Below, one piece after another: positions 1 through 8,026 of a stretch of 32,893 nt of DNA. The stretch comes from Aromatoleum diolicum (GTDB lineage Bacteria; Pseudomonadota; Gammaproteobacteria; Burkholderiales; Rhodocyclaceae): the NCBI RefSeq assembly GCF_012910955.1, contig NZ_WTVQ01000051.1:1-32893 (forward strand). Direction: 5' to 3'. The position numbers and the translations under genes were made by a program. The notes beneath the pieces are model-generated. The model was given only the letters and a program-made list of their open reading frames with translations, was not told the origin of the DNA and did not search any database. The stretch's first letter is position 1. Every line of letters starts with the position of its first letter.

Positions 1-573
1 CCCCAGCCGCGACCCCACCCAGCGCCGGCAGCACAGCCACGCCAACCCCAGCGCCACCAGGCTCACCGCCGCCTGCGCCGGCGCCGCATCGGCCACCCAG
101 CCGCCCAGCCCCAGGGCCGGCACCGTCAGGCCGGCCGCGCCGCGGGTCAGCGACTCCCAGCGCCCCAGGCCTTCCTCGACGATCAGCGCGAAGGCCAGCG
201 TGCTCATCGCGAAGTACAGCCCGCCGAGACGCCGCGCCGGCAGGCTCGCCAGCCAGCCACCGGCAGCGCCGAGCGCGATCGCCAGCGGCACGGACAGCGG
301 CGCCGGCACGCCGCGCAGGTTCAACACCGTCTGCGCATACGCCCCGAGCGCCAGCAGCGCGCCCTGACCGAGCGAAATCTGGCCGCACTGGCCGACGATC
401 ACGATCAGGCCGAGGCCGGCGATCGCATAGGTCATCACGAAGGCCGCCTGTGCCAGTGCGTAATCCAGGCCCAGCGCCCACACCGCGAGCGCCGCCGCGC
501 CGGCGAGCACGAGTGCCGGCGGCAGGCGGCTGTGCCTTGCGTCCCCCGCGCTCGCACCGCCGCCACGCCTCAT
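1..573 (-). CDS. livM: Branched-chain amino acid ABC transporter permease LivM, partial (C-terminus off the window)
   Basis: The reverse strand from an ATG at 573 stays open to the window edge, giving the first 191 residues of a hydrophobic permease. A short basic N-terminus (MRRGGG...) is followed by several membrane helices. The stretch GQCGQISLGQGALLALGAYA (about residues 61-80) is the characteristic LivM segment, and GGLYFAMSTLAFALI follows it. LivM pairs with LivH to form the inner-membrane channel of HAAT-family importers for leucine, isoleucine and valine, or for related substrates such as urea and short amides. Its start overlaps the livH stop by four bases (ATGA, 573-570), so the two are translationally coupled. 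The ATPases and binding protein would lie beyond the left edge. Substrate cannot be told from the permease alone. Confidence 0.9.
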   Translation of the reverse strand, partial: MRRGGGASAGDARHSRLPPALVLAGAAALAVWALGLDYALAQAAFVMTYAIAGLGLIVIVGQCGQISLGQGALLALGAYAQTVLNLRGVPAPLSVPLAIALGAAGGWLASLPARRLGGLYFAMSTLAFALIVEEGLGRWESLTRGAAGLTVPALGLGGWVADAAPAQAAVSLVALGLAWLCCRRWVGSRLG

Positions 574-1451
574 GGCCGTCCCCGCAAGCCGCCGGCCAGG
601 CCGCCCGGAAACAGCAGCAGCGCGAGCATCAGCAACACGTAGGGAACGACGTCCTTGACGCCCTCCGGCAACGCCAGCCCGGCCAGCGCCTCGACCACGC
701 CCAGGAACACGCCGCCGGCGAGCGCCCCCGGCAGGCTCGTCATACCCCCCAGCACCGCCGCCGGAAACGCCTTCAAGGCCACCAGCCCCATGTTCGTATG
801 CACGAAAGTGATCGGTGCGAGCATCAGCCCCGCGATTGCCGCCAGCCCCGCGCCGAGCGCCCATGCCAGCGTGTGCATGCCGGCCACCGACACGCCCATC
901 AGCGCTGCCACCGGGGCGTTCTCCGAGCAGGCGCGCAAGGCCAGCCCCGCCCGCGTGAAGCGGAAAAACAGCGTCAGCCCCAGCGCCAGCGCCGCCGTCG
1001 CGACGATCACCGCGACATGCTCGGCCGCCAGCACCAGTGCGCCCCATTGCAGACTTTCACCGGCAAACGGCAGCGGCAGACGGTGCATCGAATGGCTCGC
1101 GGCGGGCACCGAGCCCACCGCCCCGCGCAGCAGCATGCCGAGGCCGAAAGTCAGCAGCAGCGCCGTCAGATGCGCCTGCCCGAGCGCGCGGCGCAGCACC
1201 GTGCGCTCGAGCAGCGCGCCGAGGGCCACCATGCCCGCCACGCCCCCCGCCGCCGCCATCGGCAGGGGCCAGCCGGCCGCGCGATGCAGCGCCAGCACCG
1301 CGAACGCACCGGCCATCAGCAGTTCGCCCTGCATGAAGCTGACGGTCTCGGTGGCCTTGTAGATCAGCACGAAGGACAGCGCCACGAGCCCATACACGCA
1401 GCCGATGGCAAGGCCGCTGGCGAGCACCTGCACCAGGGCTAGCGCGGACAT
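570..1451 (-). CDS. livH: Branched-chain amino acid ABC transporter permease LivH
   Basis: This is a 293-residue polytopic membrane protein beginning MSALALVQVLASGLAIGCVY. It carries the LivH-type pattern GLVALSFVLIYKATETVSFMQG (about residues 21-42), where N-terminal helices lead to the 'F.QGE' turn seen throughout the HAAT permease family. Near the C-terminus, AFPAAVLGGMTSLPGALAGG (about 229-248) matches the conserved 'KAF.AAVLGG..S.PGA..GG' motif. The reading frame is open further upstream to 1571, but that extension is arginine- and cysteine-rich and not LivH-like, so the ATG at 1451 is chosen. A GTG two codons upstream is an alternative, and no strong Shine-Dalgarno sequence marks either. 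It is the first gene of the operon visible here and overlaps livM by four bases. Confidence 0.9.
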   Translation of the reverse strand: MSALALVQVLASGLAIGCVYGLVALSFVLIYKATETVSFMQGELLMAGAFAVLALHRAAGWPLPMAAAGGVAGMVALGALLERTVLRRALGQAHLTALLLTFGLGMLLRGAVGSVPAASHSMHRLPLPFAGESLQWGALVLAAEHVAVIVATAALALGLTLFFRFTRAGLALRACSENAPVAALMGVSVAGMHTLAWALGAGLAAIAGLMLAPITFVHTNMGLVALKAFPAAVLGGMTSLPGALAGGVFLGVVEALAGLALPEGVKDVVPYVLLMLALLLFPGGLAGGLRGRP

Positions 1452-1627
1452 CGCCACGCACCGGAGGAAGCGCCGGCGCTTGCAGCGTGCCGCATGCCGG
1501 CAGTGGGGAAAATCATGCGCGTCCTCATGGGGGTCGTCCGCGGCACGACAGCGGCGGACCGAAGCGCGCATTATGCCAAGCTGCGCCCGGCCGCGACCGC
1601 CGGCCGCCAGTGCTATCCTCGCGCCCC

Positions 1628-2248
1628 ATGATCGCCATCGACACCCTCATCTACAGCATCGGCCTCGCCGGCGTTGCGGCCCAGGCCGCGGCCGGCGTGC
1701 TGGAGGCCGGGCGCAAGCCCTTCGACATGTTCGGCATGGTCGTCGTCGCGCTTGCCGCGGCCCTCGGCGGCGGCTCGCTGCGCGACCTGCTGCTCGACCG
1801 CAAGGTGTTCTGGATCGCCGACCAGAGCTACCTGATCACCGCGCTGGCGGCGGGCGTCGCGGCCTTCGCGCTGGCGCGCGTGGTGCGCCTGCCGGCGCGG
1901 CTGTTCCTGCTGCCCGATGCGGTGGGGCTGGCGCTCTTCACCGTCAGCGGCACGCAGGCGGCGCTGGCGCTCGACGCGCCGTGGCTGGTCGCGAGCCTGA
2001 TGGGGGTCGTCACCGGCGTGTTCGGCGGCATCGTGCGCGACGTGCTGTGCAACGAGGTGCCACTGGTGTTCACCGGCGAGCTCTACGCCACCGCCTCGTG
2101 GGCCGGCGCCTTGCTGCTGGTGGCGCTGGGCACGCTGGAGGTCTCGCACGGCTGGGCAGCCCTGCTCGCCGGCGCCCTGGTGCTGTTGATCCGGCTGGGC
2201 GCGATGCGTTTCGGCTGGCGTCTGCCGGTGTTCAGCGCACGCCTCTAG
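1628..2248 (+). CDS. TRIC-family trimeric cation channel (UPF0126 type) membrane protein
   Basis: The 206-residue product MIAIDTLIYSIGLAG... is almost entirely membrane-spanning. It contains two related halves, each with the family hallmark: GGGSLRDLLL at about residues 40-49 and GGIVRDVL at about 136-143. Between them lies the second-repeat start, DAVGLALFTVSG. These duplicated three-helix UPF0126 repeats define bacterial homologues of the TRIC trimeric intracellular cation channels, which conduct K+ and Na+. The open frame extends upstream to 1487, but the ATG at 1628 starts the conserved domain directly. The gene diverges from livH across a 176-base gap and converges on the CHASE2 kinase, leaving 21 bases between stops. 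The physiological role of bacterial TRIC proteins is not well established. Confidence 0.88.
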   Translation: MIAIDTLIYSIGLAGVAAQAAAGVLEAGRKPFDMFGMVVVALAAALGGGSLRDLLLDRKVFWIADQSYLITALAAGVAAFALARVVRLPARLFLLPDAVGLALFTVSGTQAALALDAPWLVASLMGVVTGVFGGIVRDVLCNEVPLVFTGELYATASWAGALLLVALGTLEVSHGWAALLAGALVLLIRLGAMRFGWRLPVFSARL

Positions 2249-2269
2249 GCTCCGGCCCCTGCAGGCGAC

Positions 2270-4912
2270 TCAGGCGGCCGGCAGGGACAGCGTGAACACG
2301 CTGCCTTCACCGGGTCGGCTGCTGACACTGACCGAGCCACCGTGACGTTCGGCGACCGTGCGCACCATCAGCAGGCCCAGACCGACACCGCTGAGGCGAC
2401 GGTTTTCCGCGGTGTTCAGGCGCGAAAAGCGCTGGAACAGCCGCATCTGCTGCTCGGGCGGGATGCCGATGCCGGTGTCCCCCACCGTCACCGCCCAGCC
2501 GCTTGGGCAGGCCGCCAGCGACAGCGTGATGCGGCCGCCCTGCGGCGTGTATTTCACCGCATTGGTCAGCAGATTGACGATCGCACGGCACAGCAGATCG
2601 CCGTCGCCGCGCACCCGGCGCAGCGCGTCGTCGTCGGCCAGCGCGATGTCGGTCGCCAGCGTCACGCCCTTGGCGCGCGCCAGCGCCCACACCTGATCGG
2701 CCGCGTCCTGCACCAGCATGTCGAGCGACAGTTCGCTGAAACTCGCCGGATCGACCCCCTCCGCGCGCACCAGGCGGAACAGGTCATCGGCCAGCGTCAG
2801 CGCGGCGCGCGCATAGCGCTCGACCCAGCCGAGGCGTTCCGCTTCGGGCGACCCGGGCGGCGGCGCCGTCACAGCGCCGCGGGCAGCCCCGACCAGCGTC
2901 AGGATCGACGCCAGCGGCGCGCGCATGTCGTGCGACAGGAAGTGCATCGTATCCTCGCGACTGCGCTGCGCCTCGTGCAGGGCGCTGATGTCGGCCAGCC
3001 CCACCACCGCGCCCAGCGGCTGCCCGGTCTCGTCGAACAATCCCGCGAGCGAGGCCAGGACGACGCGGCCGTTGTCGAGTTCCACTTCGATCTGCTGCGG
3101 TGCGACGGCACGGTCGGTCGCCACGCGTTCGAGCGGCGCCCCCGCCTCCGGCCACGGCATTGCCCCGAGCGTCGCCCGCAGCGCCCACGGCTCGGACACG
3201 CCGAGGAGTTCCGTTGCGCGCCGATTGACGAGACGCACCTGGCCCGTGTGATCGATCACCACGGCCCCGACCGGCAGGCCGTCGAGCGCATCGGAGATGA
3301 AGCGCTGCAGGTCGCGCTGACGCCGCGCCGCGTCGCGCACCACCGCGATGCGGGCGCCGAAGCGGTCGAGCGCCGGGGCGGCCGCCGCAGATGGCAGGAT
3401 CATCGCGAGGTGTTCGCCGGTTTCGCGCAGGGCCGCCAGTTCGTTGTCGAGATAGTGCTGCGTGGCCTCCAGCCGGCGCCAGCTCCACAGCGGATAGGCG
3501 AGCAGGCACGCGAGCACCGCGCCGGCCGGCGGCACCCAGGTCTGCCACGCCAGCAGGGCCACCCACGCAGCCGCCAGTGCGCCGAGCGCGAAGCCGAAGG
3601 CGGCCAGCAGCGCCAGCCGCGGGCCGCTGCGCAGCATCACCAGCATCAGCCCGCCCAGCAGCAGGCTTGCCAGCGCGCCATCCAGCGCATTGGGCAGCGA
3701 GTGGATCGCATCGCCGCGACGCAGCGCGCTGAACACCGTCGCGTGCAGCTCCACGCCCGGCATCGGACGCGCATGGCCGGAGGTCGGCGTCGGCACGATG
3801 TCGCCCATGCCGACCGCCGAGGCACCGACGAACACGACCGCCCCGCGCAGCGCCCCGTCGGCTAGCGCACCGCGCAGCACATCGACGTAGGAAATGTAGC
3901 GGTAGGTACCGGGCGGGCCGGCGAAGGGGATGCGCATCCAGTCGGCGCGCCGCCATCCGGGTGCGTCGATCGGCGGTGGCTCCGGGTAGCGCAGCGCCAA
4001 CTGCGGCGCCGCCAGCGACAGCGCCGCCAGCGCGAGCTGCGGGTAACGCGGCGCGTTCATGCCTTCCCACAAGTACACGCTGCGCGCGATGCCGTCGGGG
4101 TCGAGTTCGATGTGGATGTGCCCCAACGCCGCCGCAGCCTCGGCAAACATCGGCGCCGGCAGTGCTTCGCCGTCGCTGCGCGCGGCATGGGTCGCGTGCG
4201 TCACCGGCAACACCACCCGGCCGTGCGCGGCAATCGCGCGTGCCAGCGCGGCGTCGCCGGCACTTTCGCGCCGCCATCCGGGTGCGTCGATCGGCGGTGG
4301 CTCCGGGTAGCGCAGCGCCAACTGCGGCGCCGCCAGCGACAGCGCCGCCAGCGCGAGCTGCGGGTAACGCGGCGCGTTCATGCCTTCCCACAAGTACACG
4401 CTGCGCGCGATGCCGTCGGGGTCGAGTTCGATGTGGATGTGCCCCAACGCCGCCGCAGCCTCGGCAAACATCGGCGCCGGCAGTGCTTCGCCGTCGCTGC
4501 GCGCGGCATGGGTCGCGTGCGTCACCGGCAACACCACCCGGCCGTGCGCGGCAATCGCGCGTGCCAGCGCGGCGTCGCCGGCACTTTCCTCGGGTGCCGG
4601 CTCATGGAACATCACGTCCATCGCCACCACCTGCGCGCCGAGCGCCTTCAACCGCTCGAGCAGCGCCGCATGCACCGCGCGGCGCCACGGCCAGCGGCCG
4701 ATTTCGGCGAGGCTGCGGTCGTCGATGGCGACCACGACCACGTCCGGATCCGCCGGAATCCGCCGCGTGACCATCGCCGCATCGTAGAACACCCCGTCGA
4801 TGCGCCACAGCCAGCCCTGCCCGGTCACCAGGCCGGCGAACCCCATGCACAGCACCGTCACGACCAGCCATTCGACGAGCGTGCGGCTGAACGGCGATCC
4901 TGCGCGCGTCAC
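2270..4912 (-). CDS. CHASE2-domain membrane sensor histidine kinase with internally duplicated sensor segment
   Basis: This is an 880-residue kinase if started at the GTG at 4912, which overlaps the stop of the upstream FecR gene as GTGA. Another in-frame GTG lies at 4948. Order of parts: TM1 (about 12-32); periplasmic CHASE2 domain opening with DVVVVAIDDRSL; three further TM helices (about 413-431, 434-457, 463-478); a PAS region (about 530-640, GAVVIDHTGQVRLVNRRATELLG core); HisKA with phospho-acceptor His661 in SHDMRAPL; and a HATPase domain with N box NLLTNAVKYTP, G1 GDTGIGIP and G2 GVGLGLL. All catalytic motifs are intact. Residues of about 109-216 are repeated exactly as about 216-323, so the sensor is some 107 residues longer than expected. 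It sits directly behind a FecR/LysM gene, a common partner of CHASE2 proteins. The likely response regulator is at 7239-7955. Confidence 0.88.
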   Translation of the reverse strand: MTRAGSPFSRTLVEWLVVTVLCMGFAGLVTGQGWLWRIDGVFYDAAMVTRRIPADPDVVVVAIDDRSLAEIGRWPWRRAVHAALLERLKALGAQVVAMDVMFHEPAPEESAGDAALARAIAAHGRVVLPVTHATHAARSDGEALPAPMFAEAAAALGHIHIELDPDGIARSVYLWEGMNAPRYPQLALAALSLAAPQLALRYPEPPPIDAPGWRRESAGDAALARAIAAHGRVVLPVTHATHAARSDGEALPAPMFAEAAAALGHIHIELDPDGIARSVYLWEGMNAPRYPQLALAALSLAAPQLALRYPEPPPIDAPGWRRADWMRIPFAGPPGTYRYISYVDVLRGALADGALRGAVVFVGASAVGMGDIVPTPTSGHARPMPGVELHATVFSALRRGDAIHSLPNALDGALASLLLGGLMLVMLRSGPRLALLAAFGFALGALAAAWVALLAWQTWVPPAGAVLACLLAYPLWSWRRLEATQHYLDNELAALRETGEHLAMILPSAAAAPALDRFGARIAVVRDAARRQRDLQRFISDALDGLPVGAVVIDHTGQVRLVNRRATELLGVSEPWALRATLGAMPWPEAGAPLERVATDRAVAPQQIEVELDNGRVVLASLAGLFDETGQPLGAVVGLADISALHEAQRSREDTMHFLSHDMRAPLASILTLVGAARGAVTAPPPGSPEAERLGWVERYARAALTLADDLFRLVRAEGVDPASFSELSLDMLVQDAADQVWALARAKGVTLATDIALADDDALRRVRGDGDLLCRAIVNLLTNAVKYTPQGGRITLSLAACPSGWAVTVGDTGIGIPPEQQMRLFQRFSRLNTAENRRLSGVGLGLLMVRTVAERHGGSVSVSSRPGEGSVFTLSLPAA
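3946..4588. repeat. Perfect 321-bp in-frame tandem duplication inside the CHASE2 kinase gene
   Basis: Bases 3946-4266 and 4267-4587 are identical as far as I can see by direct comparison. The match runs one base further, so the same C is found at 3946, 4267 and 4588. Left flanks (G at 3945 versus T at 4266) and right flanks (G at 4268 versus C at 4589) differ. The unit is 107 codons, so the reading frame is preserved. It spans the CHASE2 segment from GDAALARAIAAHGR through the PEPPPIDAPGWRR sequence. Lack of any divergence implies a very recent event or an assembly artefact. Confidence 0.95.
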
Positions 4913-6537
4913 AGCACGAACAGCAGCGGCAGGGCCAGGAGCCACCACGGGAACTGCGCCGGCACGACGACTTTCTGCGCGCCGGTCCAGGGGCTGATGA
5001 AACCGTCGGGATCGATCGCGCGCACGCGCATCCAGTAACTGCCGGCGCCCGGACGCGGCAGGCTCGCATGCGGCTCGGGCACCGCGCCCTCGTGCAGCGG
5101 CGCGGCGAAGCTTTCATCGGCGGCGAACTGATAGTCGAAGCGCTGTTCCGGCTCGCCCTTCCAGCGGAATTCCAGCGTGTCGCTGCCGATCGCCGGCGGC
5201 TCCGGCGCCTGCGGCAGCGGGCGCACGACAAAGCGCGCGGCGGCGCTCCACGGGCCGCGGTCGCCATCGGCACGCACGCTGGCAAGACGCCAGCGGTAAT
5301 TGCCGGGCGCCAGCTCGGCACGGTAAGCCGTCTCGCCCAGGCCTTCGACATCGGCGAGCGGCGCCGCGAAATCCTCGCCGGCGCTGAGCTGCAGGCGATA
5401 CGTCGTCGCCTGCGGCGCCTGCGTCCAGCTGAAGGCGACGCCACCGGCACTGGCCTTGCCGCCATCCCCCGGTGCCCCGAGGAATGGCGGCTCCGGGCGC
5501 GCCTTCAGCCGGAACGCGTGGGTGGTGTCGCGACCTTCGAGGCCCTGCGCGTCGATCGCGCGCAGCACCAGGCGGTAGTCGCCGTCGGCGAGTCCCGCAA
5601 TGCGTGCCGGGCCGCTCGCCAGCTGCTGGCTTGCCAGCACCGGCGCATCGGGCCGGTCCTCGGCGACCTCCAGACGCCAGCCGTGCGCGCCTGCCATCGC
5701 CGGCAGCGGGATGCGCAGCAGCGGCTCCTCGAACAGCGTCGGCAGGCCCGCGGCCGACGGCGCCGGCAAGAGCGGCACGGCCTGCGGCAGCCCGGCCCCG
5801 ACACGCGCAACGAGCCCGAAACCGGCCGCCAGCTCGCGCACGGCCGCGCGACGGCCGCGCTCCCCCGCGCGGCTCACGGCGACGCGCCCTGCGGTGACCT
5901 CGGCGCGGCTCGCACCGTCATCGACGCCGACACGGAATTCGGTGCCCCGCACGCCGATCACCGCCGTCGGCGTATCGACGCGGTAACGCGCCGCCGGCCC
6001 GCGCTGCGGCGCGACGCGCGATTCGACACGCCCCTTGTCGAGCCGCACACGCACGTCCTGGGCCGCGGTGCCGGCATAGCCCTTGAGCGTATCGACACGC
6101 AACGAGGAGCGCGCCGGCAGCACCAGCCGCGAACCGTCAGGCAGGCGCAGCACGACATGGCCATCGTCCCCGGTATCGAGTGCCGAGCCCGCGCCCAGCG
6201 TCTCGCCGGCGGCCAGCGCCCGCCCGTTGGCGCGCGCCTCGCCGACGACCGCGACGACTTCGGCACTGCGCGGCTGGGCCCGCAACAGCGCGACCGGAAT
6301 GCGCAGTTGGGTACCGACGGGAATGCGGTAGGGATCGGCGACGGCGTTGAGCTTCTGCAAGCGCGACCAGTGCGCAGGATTGGCGAGCAGGGTTTGCCCA
6401 AGACCGATCAGGGTGTCGCCGGCACGCACGCGGTAGCGGATTTCGTCACCCGGCGCGGCGGCGGCCGCGCCGCAGAAACTCGCCAACGCCAGCACGGCCA
6501 GGCCCGGCAGCAGCGGCCGGCATGCAGGATGCACCAT
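4909..6537 (-). CDS. LysM and FecR domain exported protein with fibronectin-like repeats
   Basis: The 542-residue protein begins with a Sec signal peptide (MVHPACRPLLPGLAVLALAS, cleavage probably after the AAAAA run near residue 28). A LysM peptidoglycan-binding motif follows at about 34-82 (YRVRAGDTLIGLGQTLL ... IPVGTQLRIP). Next is a FecR domain (about 92-220) with the signature DTPTAVIGVRGTEFRV. The C-terminal half has repeated beta-sandwich, fibronectin-like units (YRLQLSAGEDF, YRWRLASVRADGDRGPW, WMRVRAIDPDGFISPW), and the protein ends in a hydrophobic helix (WWLLALPLLFVL). An AAGGGG ribosome site lies just before the ATG. The stop overlaps the kinase start, so the two are co-expressed. 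FecR domains are envelope signal transmitters; here the partner is plausibly the CHASE2 kinase rather than a sigma factor, since none is nearby. Confidence 0.85.
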   Translation of the reverse strand: MVHPACRPLLPGLAVLALASFCGAAAAAPGDEIRYRVRAGDTLIGLGQTLLANPAHWSRLQKLNAVADPYRIPVGTQLRIPVALLRAQPRSAEVVAVVGEARANGRALAAGETLGAGSALDTGDDGHVVLRLPDGSRLVLPARSSLRVDTLKGYAGTAAQDVRVRLDKGRVESRVAPQRGPAARYRVDTPTAVIGVRGTEFRVGVDDGASRAEVTAGRVAVSRAGERGRRAAVRELAAGFGLVARVGAGLPQAVPLLPAPSAAGLPTLFEEPLLRIPLPAMAGAHGWRLEVAEDRPDAPVLASQQLASGPARIAGLADGDYRLVLRAIDAQGLEGRDTTHAFRLKARPEPPFLGAPGDGGKASAGGVAFSWTQAPQATTYRLQLSAGEDFAAPLADVEGLGETAYRAELAPGNYRWRLASVRADGDRGPWSAAARFVVRPLPQAPEPPAIGSDTLEFRWKGEPEQRFDYQFAADESFAAPLHEGAVPEPHASLPRPGAGSYWMRVRAIDPDGFISPWTGAQKVVVPAQFPWWLLALPLLFVL

Positions 6538-6714
6538 ATTCGCCCCTTACCAAGGTCCGAGCGCCGCAGCTGCTCGCTCGTCAGAATGCGAGTTTAGCGA
6601 CTCCGGGCGATCAGCGGCACGGGATATCCTGCCGCCATCCGACGAATGCGCGCCGAAATATGCAAAGAATGGCAAACTGGCCGCGCCAGACTGCGGTGCA
6701 TGCCGGTTTCGTCA

Positions 6715-6744
6715 TTGAGCCGCATCGTGTACAAGGGCTAAGAT
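6715..6744 (+). promoter_or_regulatory. Possible sigma-70 promoter of mscL
   Basis: TTGAGC (6715-6720) and TAAGAT (6739-6744) are separated by 18 bases and lie about 64 bases before the mscL start, in the 270-base divergent gap with the FecR gene. Each hexamer matches four of six consensus bases, so this is only a candidate. Confidence 0.3.
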
Positions 6745-6807
6745 CCGGCAATCGCGGCACGTCCGTGGATGCGAGCGTCAATCACTCACTGAGGGAGGTT
6801 ATTGAGA

Positions 6808-7227
6808 ATGAGTTTCCTGCGCGAGTTCAAAGAGTTCGCCATGCGCGGCAACGTCGTCGACCTGGCGGTCGGCGTGATCATCGGCGGTGCGTTCGGAAAG
6901 ATCGTCGATTCCCTGGTCAAGGACATCGTGATGCCCGTAGTGGGCCGCCTGCTCGGCGGGGTGGATTTCCGTCACCTCTACGTGAACCTCGGCGACAATA
7001 CCTTCGAAACGATGGAAGCAGCCGAGAAGGCCGGCGCACCCCTGGTGAAATACGGCGCATTCATCAACACGACGATCGATTTCATCATCGTCGCCTTGGC
7101 AATCTTCGTCGCCATCAAGGTGATGAACCGCCTCAAGCGCGCCGAGCCGCCGCCCGCACCGCCGGCGCCCGATTCCGACGAAGTGAAACTGCTGCGCGAG
7201 ATCCGCGACGCACTCAAGCGCAGCTGA
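6808..7227 (+). CDS. mscL: Large-conductance mechanosensitive channel MscL
   Basis: The 139-residue protein [43 protein letters not shown] is an unmistakable MscL: amphipathic N-terminal helix, pore helix TM1 with the small-residue gate, a periplasmic loop, TM2 ([22 protein letters not shown]) and a C-terminal cytoplasmic helix (LLREIRDAL). MscL opens under extreme membrane tension to release solutes during hypo-osmotic shock. The ATG at 6808 is chosen because GGGAGG (6793-6798) stands nine bases ahead; a TTG two codons earlier is in frame but sits too close. Length is normal for the family. It is a single-gene unit placed between the FecR/CHASE2 genes and the response regulator, both of which read the other way. 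Confidence 0.97.
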   Translation: MSFLREFKEFAMRGNVVDLAVGVIIGGAFGKIVDSLVKDIVMPVVGRLLGGVDFRHLYVNLGDNTFETMEAAEKAGAPLVKYGAFINTTIDFIIVALAIFVAIKVMNRLKRAEPPPAPPAPDSDEVKLLREIRDALKRS

Positions 7228-7231
7228 GCGC

Positions 7232-7249
7232 CGCCCGTTCAGTCGGGCG
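7232..7249. terminator. Stem-loop between convergent mscL and response regulator genes
   Basis: CGCCCG (7232-7237) pairs with CGGGCG (7244-7249) around a six-base loop, just after the mscL stop and covering the response regulator stop. There is no T-tract, so termination in either direction is plausible but unproven. Confidence 0.35.
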
Positions 7250-7955
7250 TGGCAAGATCCTCGCCCGCCTCGGCTTCCATCCGCTCCAGGCGGTAGCCGA
7301 AGTTGTATGCCGGCGCCAGGCGGAAACCCCGCTCGGGGCGCAGTTCGAGCTTGGTGCGCACGCGGCTGATGTGGGTGTCGACGGTGCGCGTCGCCACCAT
7401 CGGGTTGCGCCCCCACACGGCTTCCAGCAGATGGCCGCGCGACACCAGGCGACCGATGTTGCGGAACAGGAACGCCGCGAGATCGAATTCCTTTTCGGTC
7501 AGATCGAGCGGCAGCCCGTCCATCTGCGCCTGCTTGTGGGCGAGGTCGAAACGGTAAGGCCCGACCTCGATCAGCGGCTCGCCGCCGACGGTGCGCCCCC
7601 GCCGCGTCACGGCCTCGACACGTGCCAGCAGTTCGCGGTGCCGCAAGGGTTTGACGATGTAGTCGTCGGCACCGCCATTCAGTGCGGCAACGACATCCTC
7701 TTCGGCATCGCGCGCGGTGACAAACACCACCGGGGCGTCGTTGTTGCGGTCCTTGCGCAGCCACTCCAGCACGTCCTGCCCGCTCAGTTCGGGCAGGACG
7801 CTGTCGAGCAGGAAGAAATCGAAGCTCTCGCGCGCGACGATACGCATGAAATCGCGCGCATCCGGAAAACAGTGCACATCGTGCCCGGCGTCGCGCAGCC
7901 AGATCGCCAGCATCTCGCTTTGCAGCAAGTCGTCTTCAAGTATCGCGAATCTCAA
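7239..7955 (-). CDS. OmpR/PhoB-family response regulator
   Basis: From a TTG at 7955 the product is 238 residues. The receiver domain (about 1-120) has acidic-pocket residues in ILEDD, phospho-acceptor Asp51 in FFLLDSVLPELSG, the TAR motif (VTARDAEED) and the conserved Lys in DDYIVKPLR. The C-terminal winged helix (about 135-230) has LTEKEFDLAAFLF, the VWG turn and the recognition helix RTVDTHISRVRTKL. The TTG is preferred over an upstream GTG at 7982 because GGGAGG is five bases ahead of it and the receiver fold starts there. It acts as a phosphorylation-controlled DNA-binding transcription factor. The nearest orphan kinase is the CHASE2 protein at 2270-4912; mscL lies between them. A separate upstream hydrolase gene is on the same strand, 71 bases away. 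Confidence 0.9.
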   Translation of the reverse strand: MRFAILEDDLLQSEMLAIWLRDAGHDVHCFPDARDFMRIVARESFDFFLLDSVLPELSGQDVLEWLRKDRNNDAPVVFVTARDAEEDVVAALNGGADDYIVKPLRHRELLARVEAVTRRGRTVGGEPLIEVGPYRFDLAHKQAQMDGLPLDLTEKEFDLAAFLFRNIGRLVSRGHLLEAVWGRNPMVATRTVDTHISRVRTKLELRPERGFRLAPAYNFGYRLERMEAEAGEDLATPD

Positions 7956-7960
7956 GCTTG

Positions 7961-7966
7961 CCTCCC
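7961..7966 (-). promoter_or_regulatory. Ribosome binding site that decides the TTG start of the response regulator
   Basis: GGGAGG on the minus strand ends five bases before the TTG at 7955. No comparable site precedes the upstream in-frame GTG at 7982. Confidence 0.65.
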
Positions 7967-8026
7967 GGCTTTGGCCAGCCACCCGCGGCCCCGACGGGCC
8001 GGTGCTGCGGACTGCGGGGGATGCGC

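Noticed and set aside
3961-5038. Plus-strand open frames with internal 100-residue repeats in the 4-5 kb region
   Set aside because: The repetition is just the 321-bp duplication read antisense to the kinase gene.
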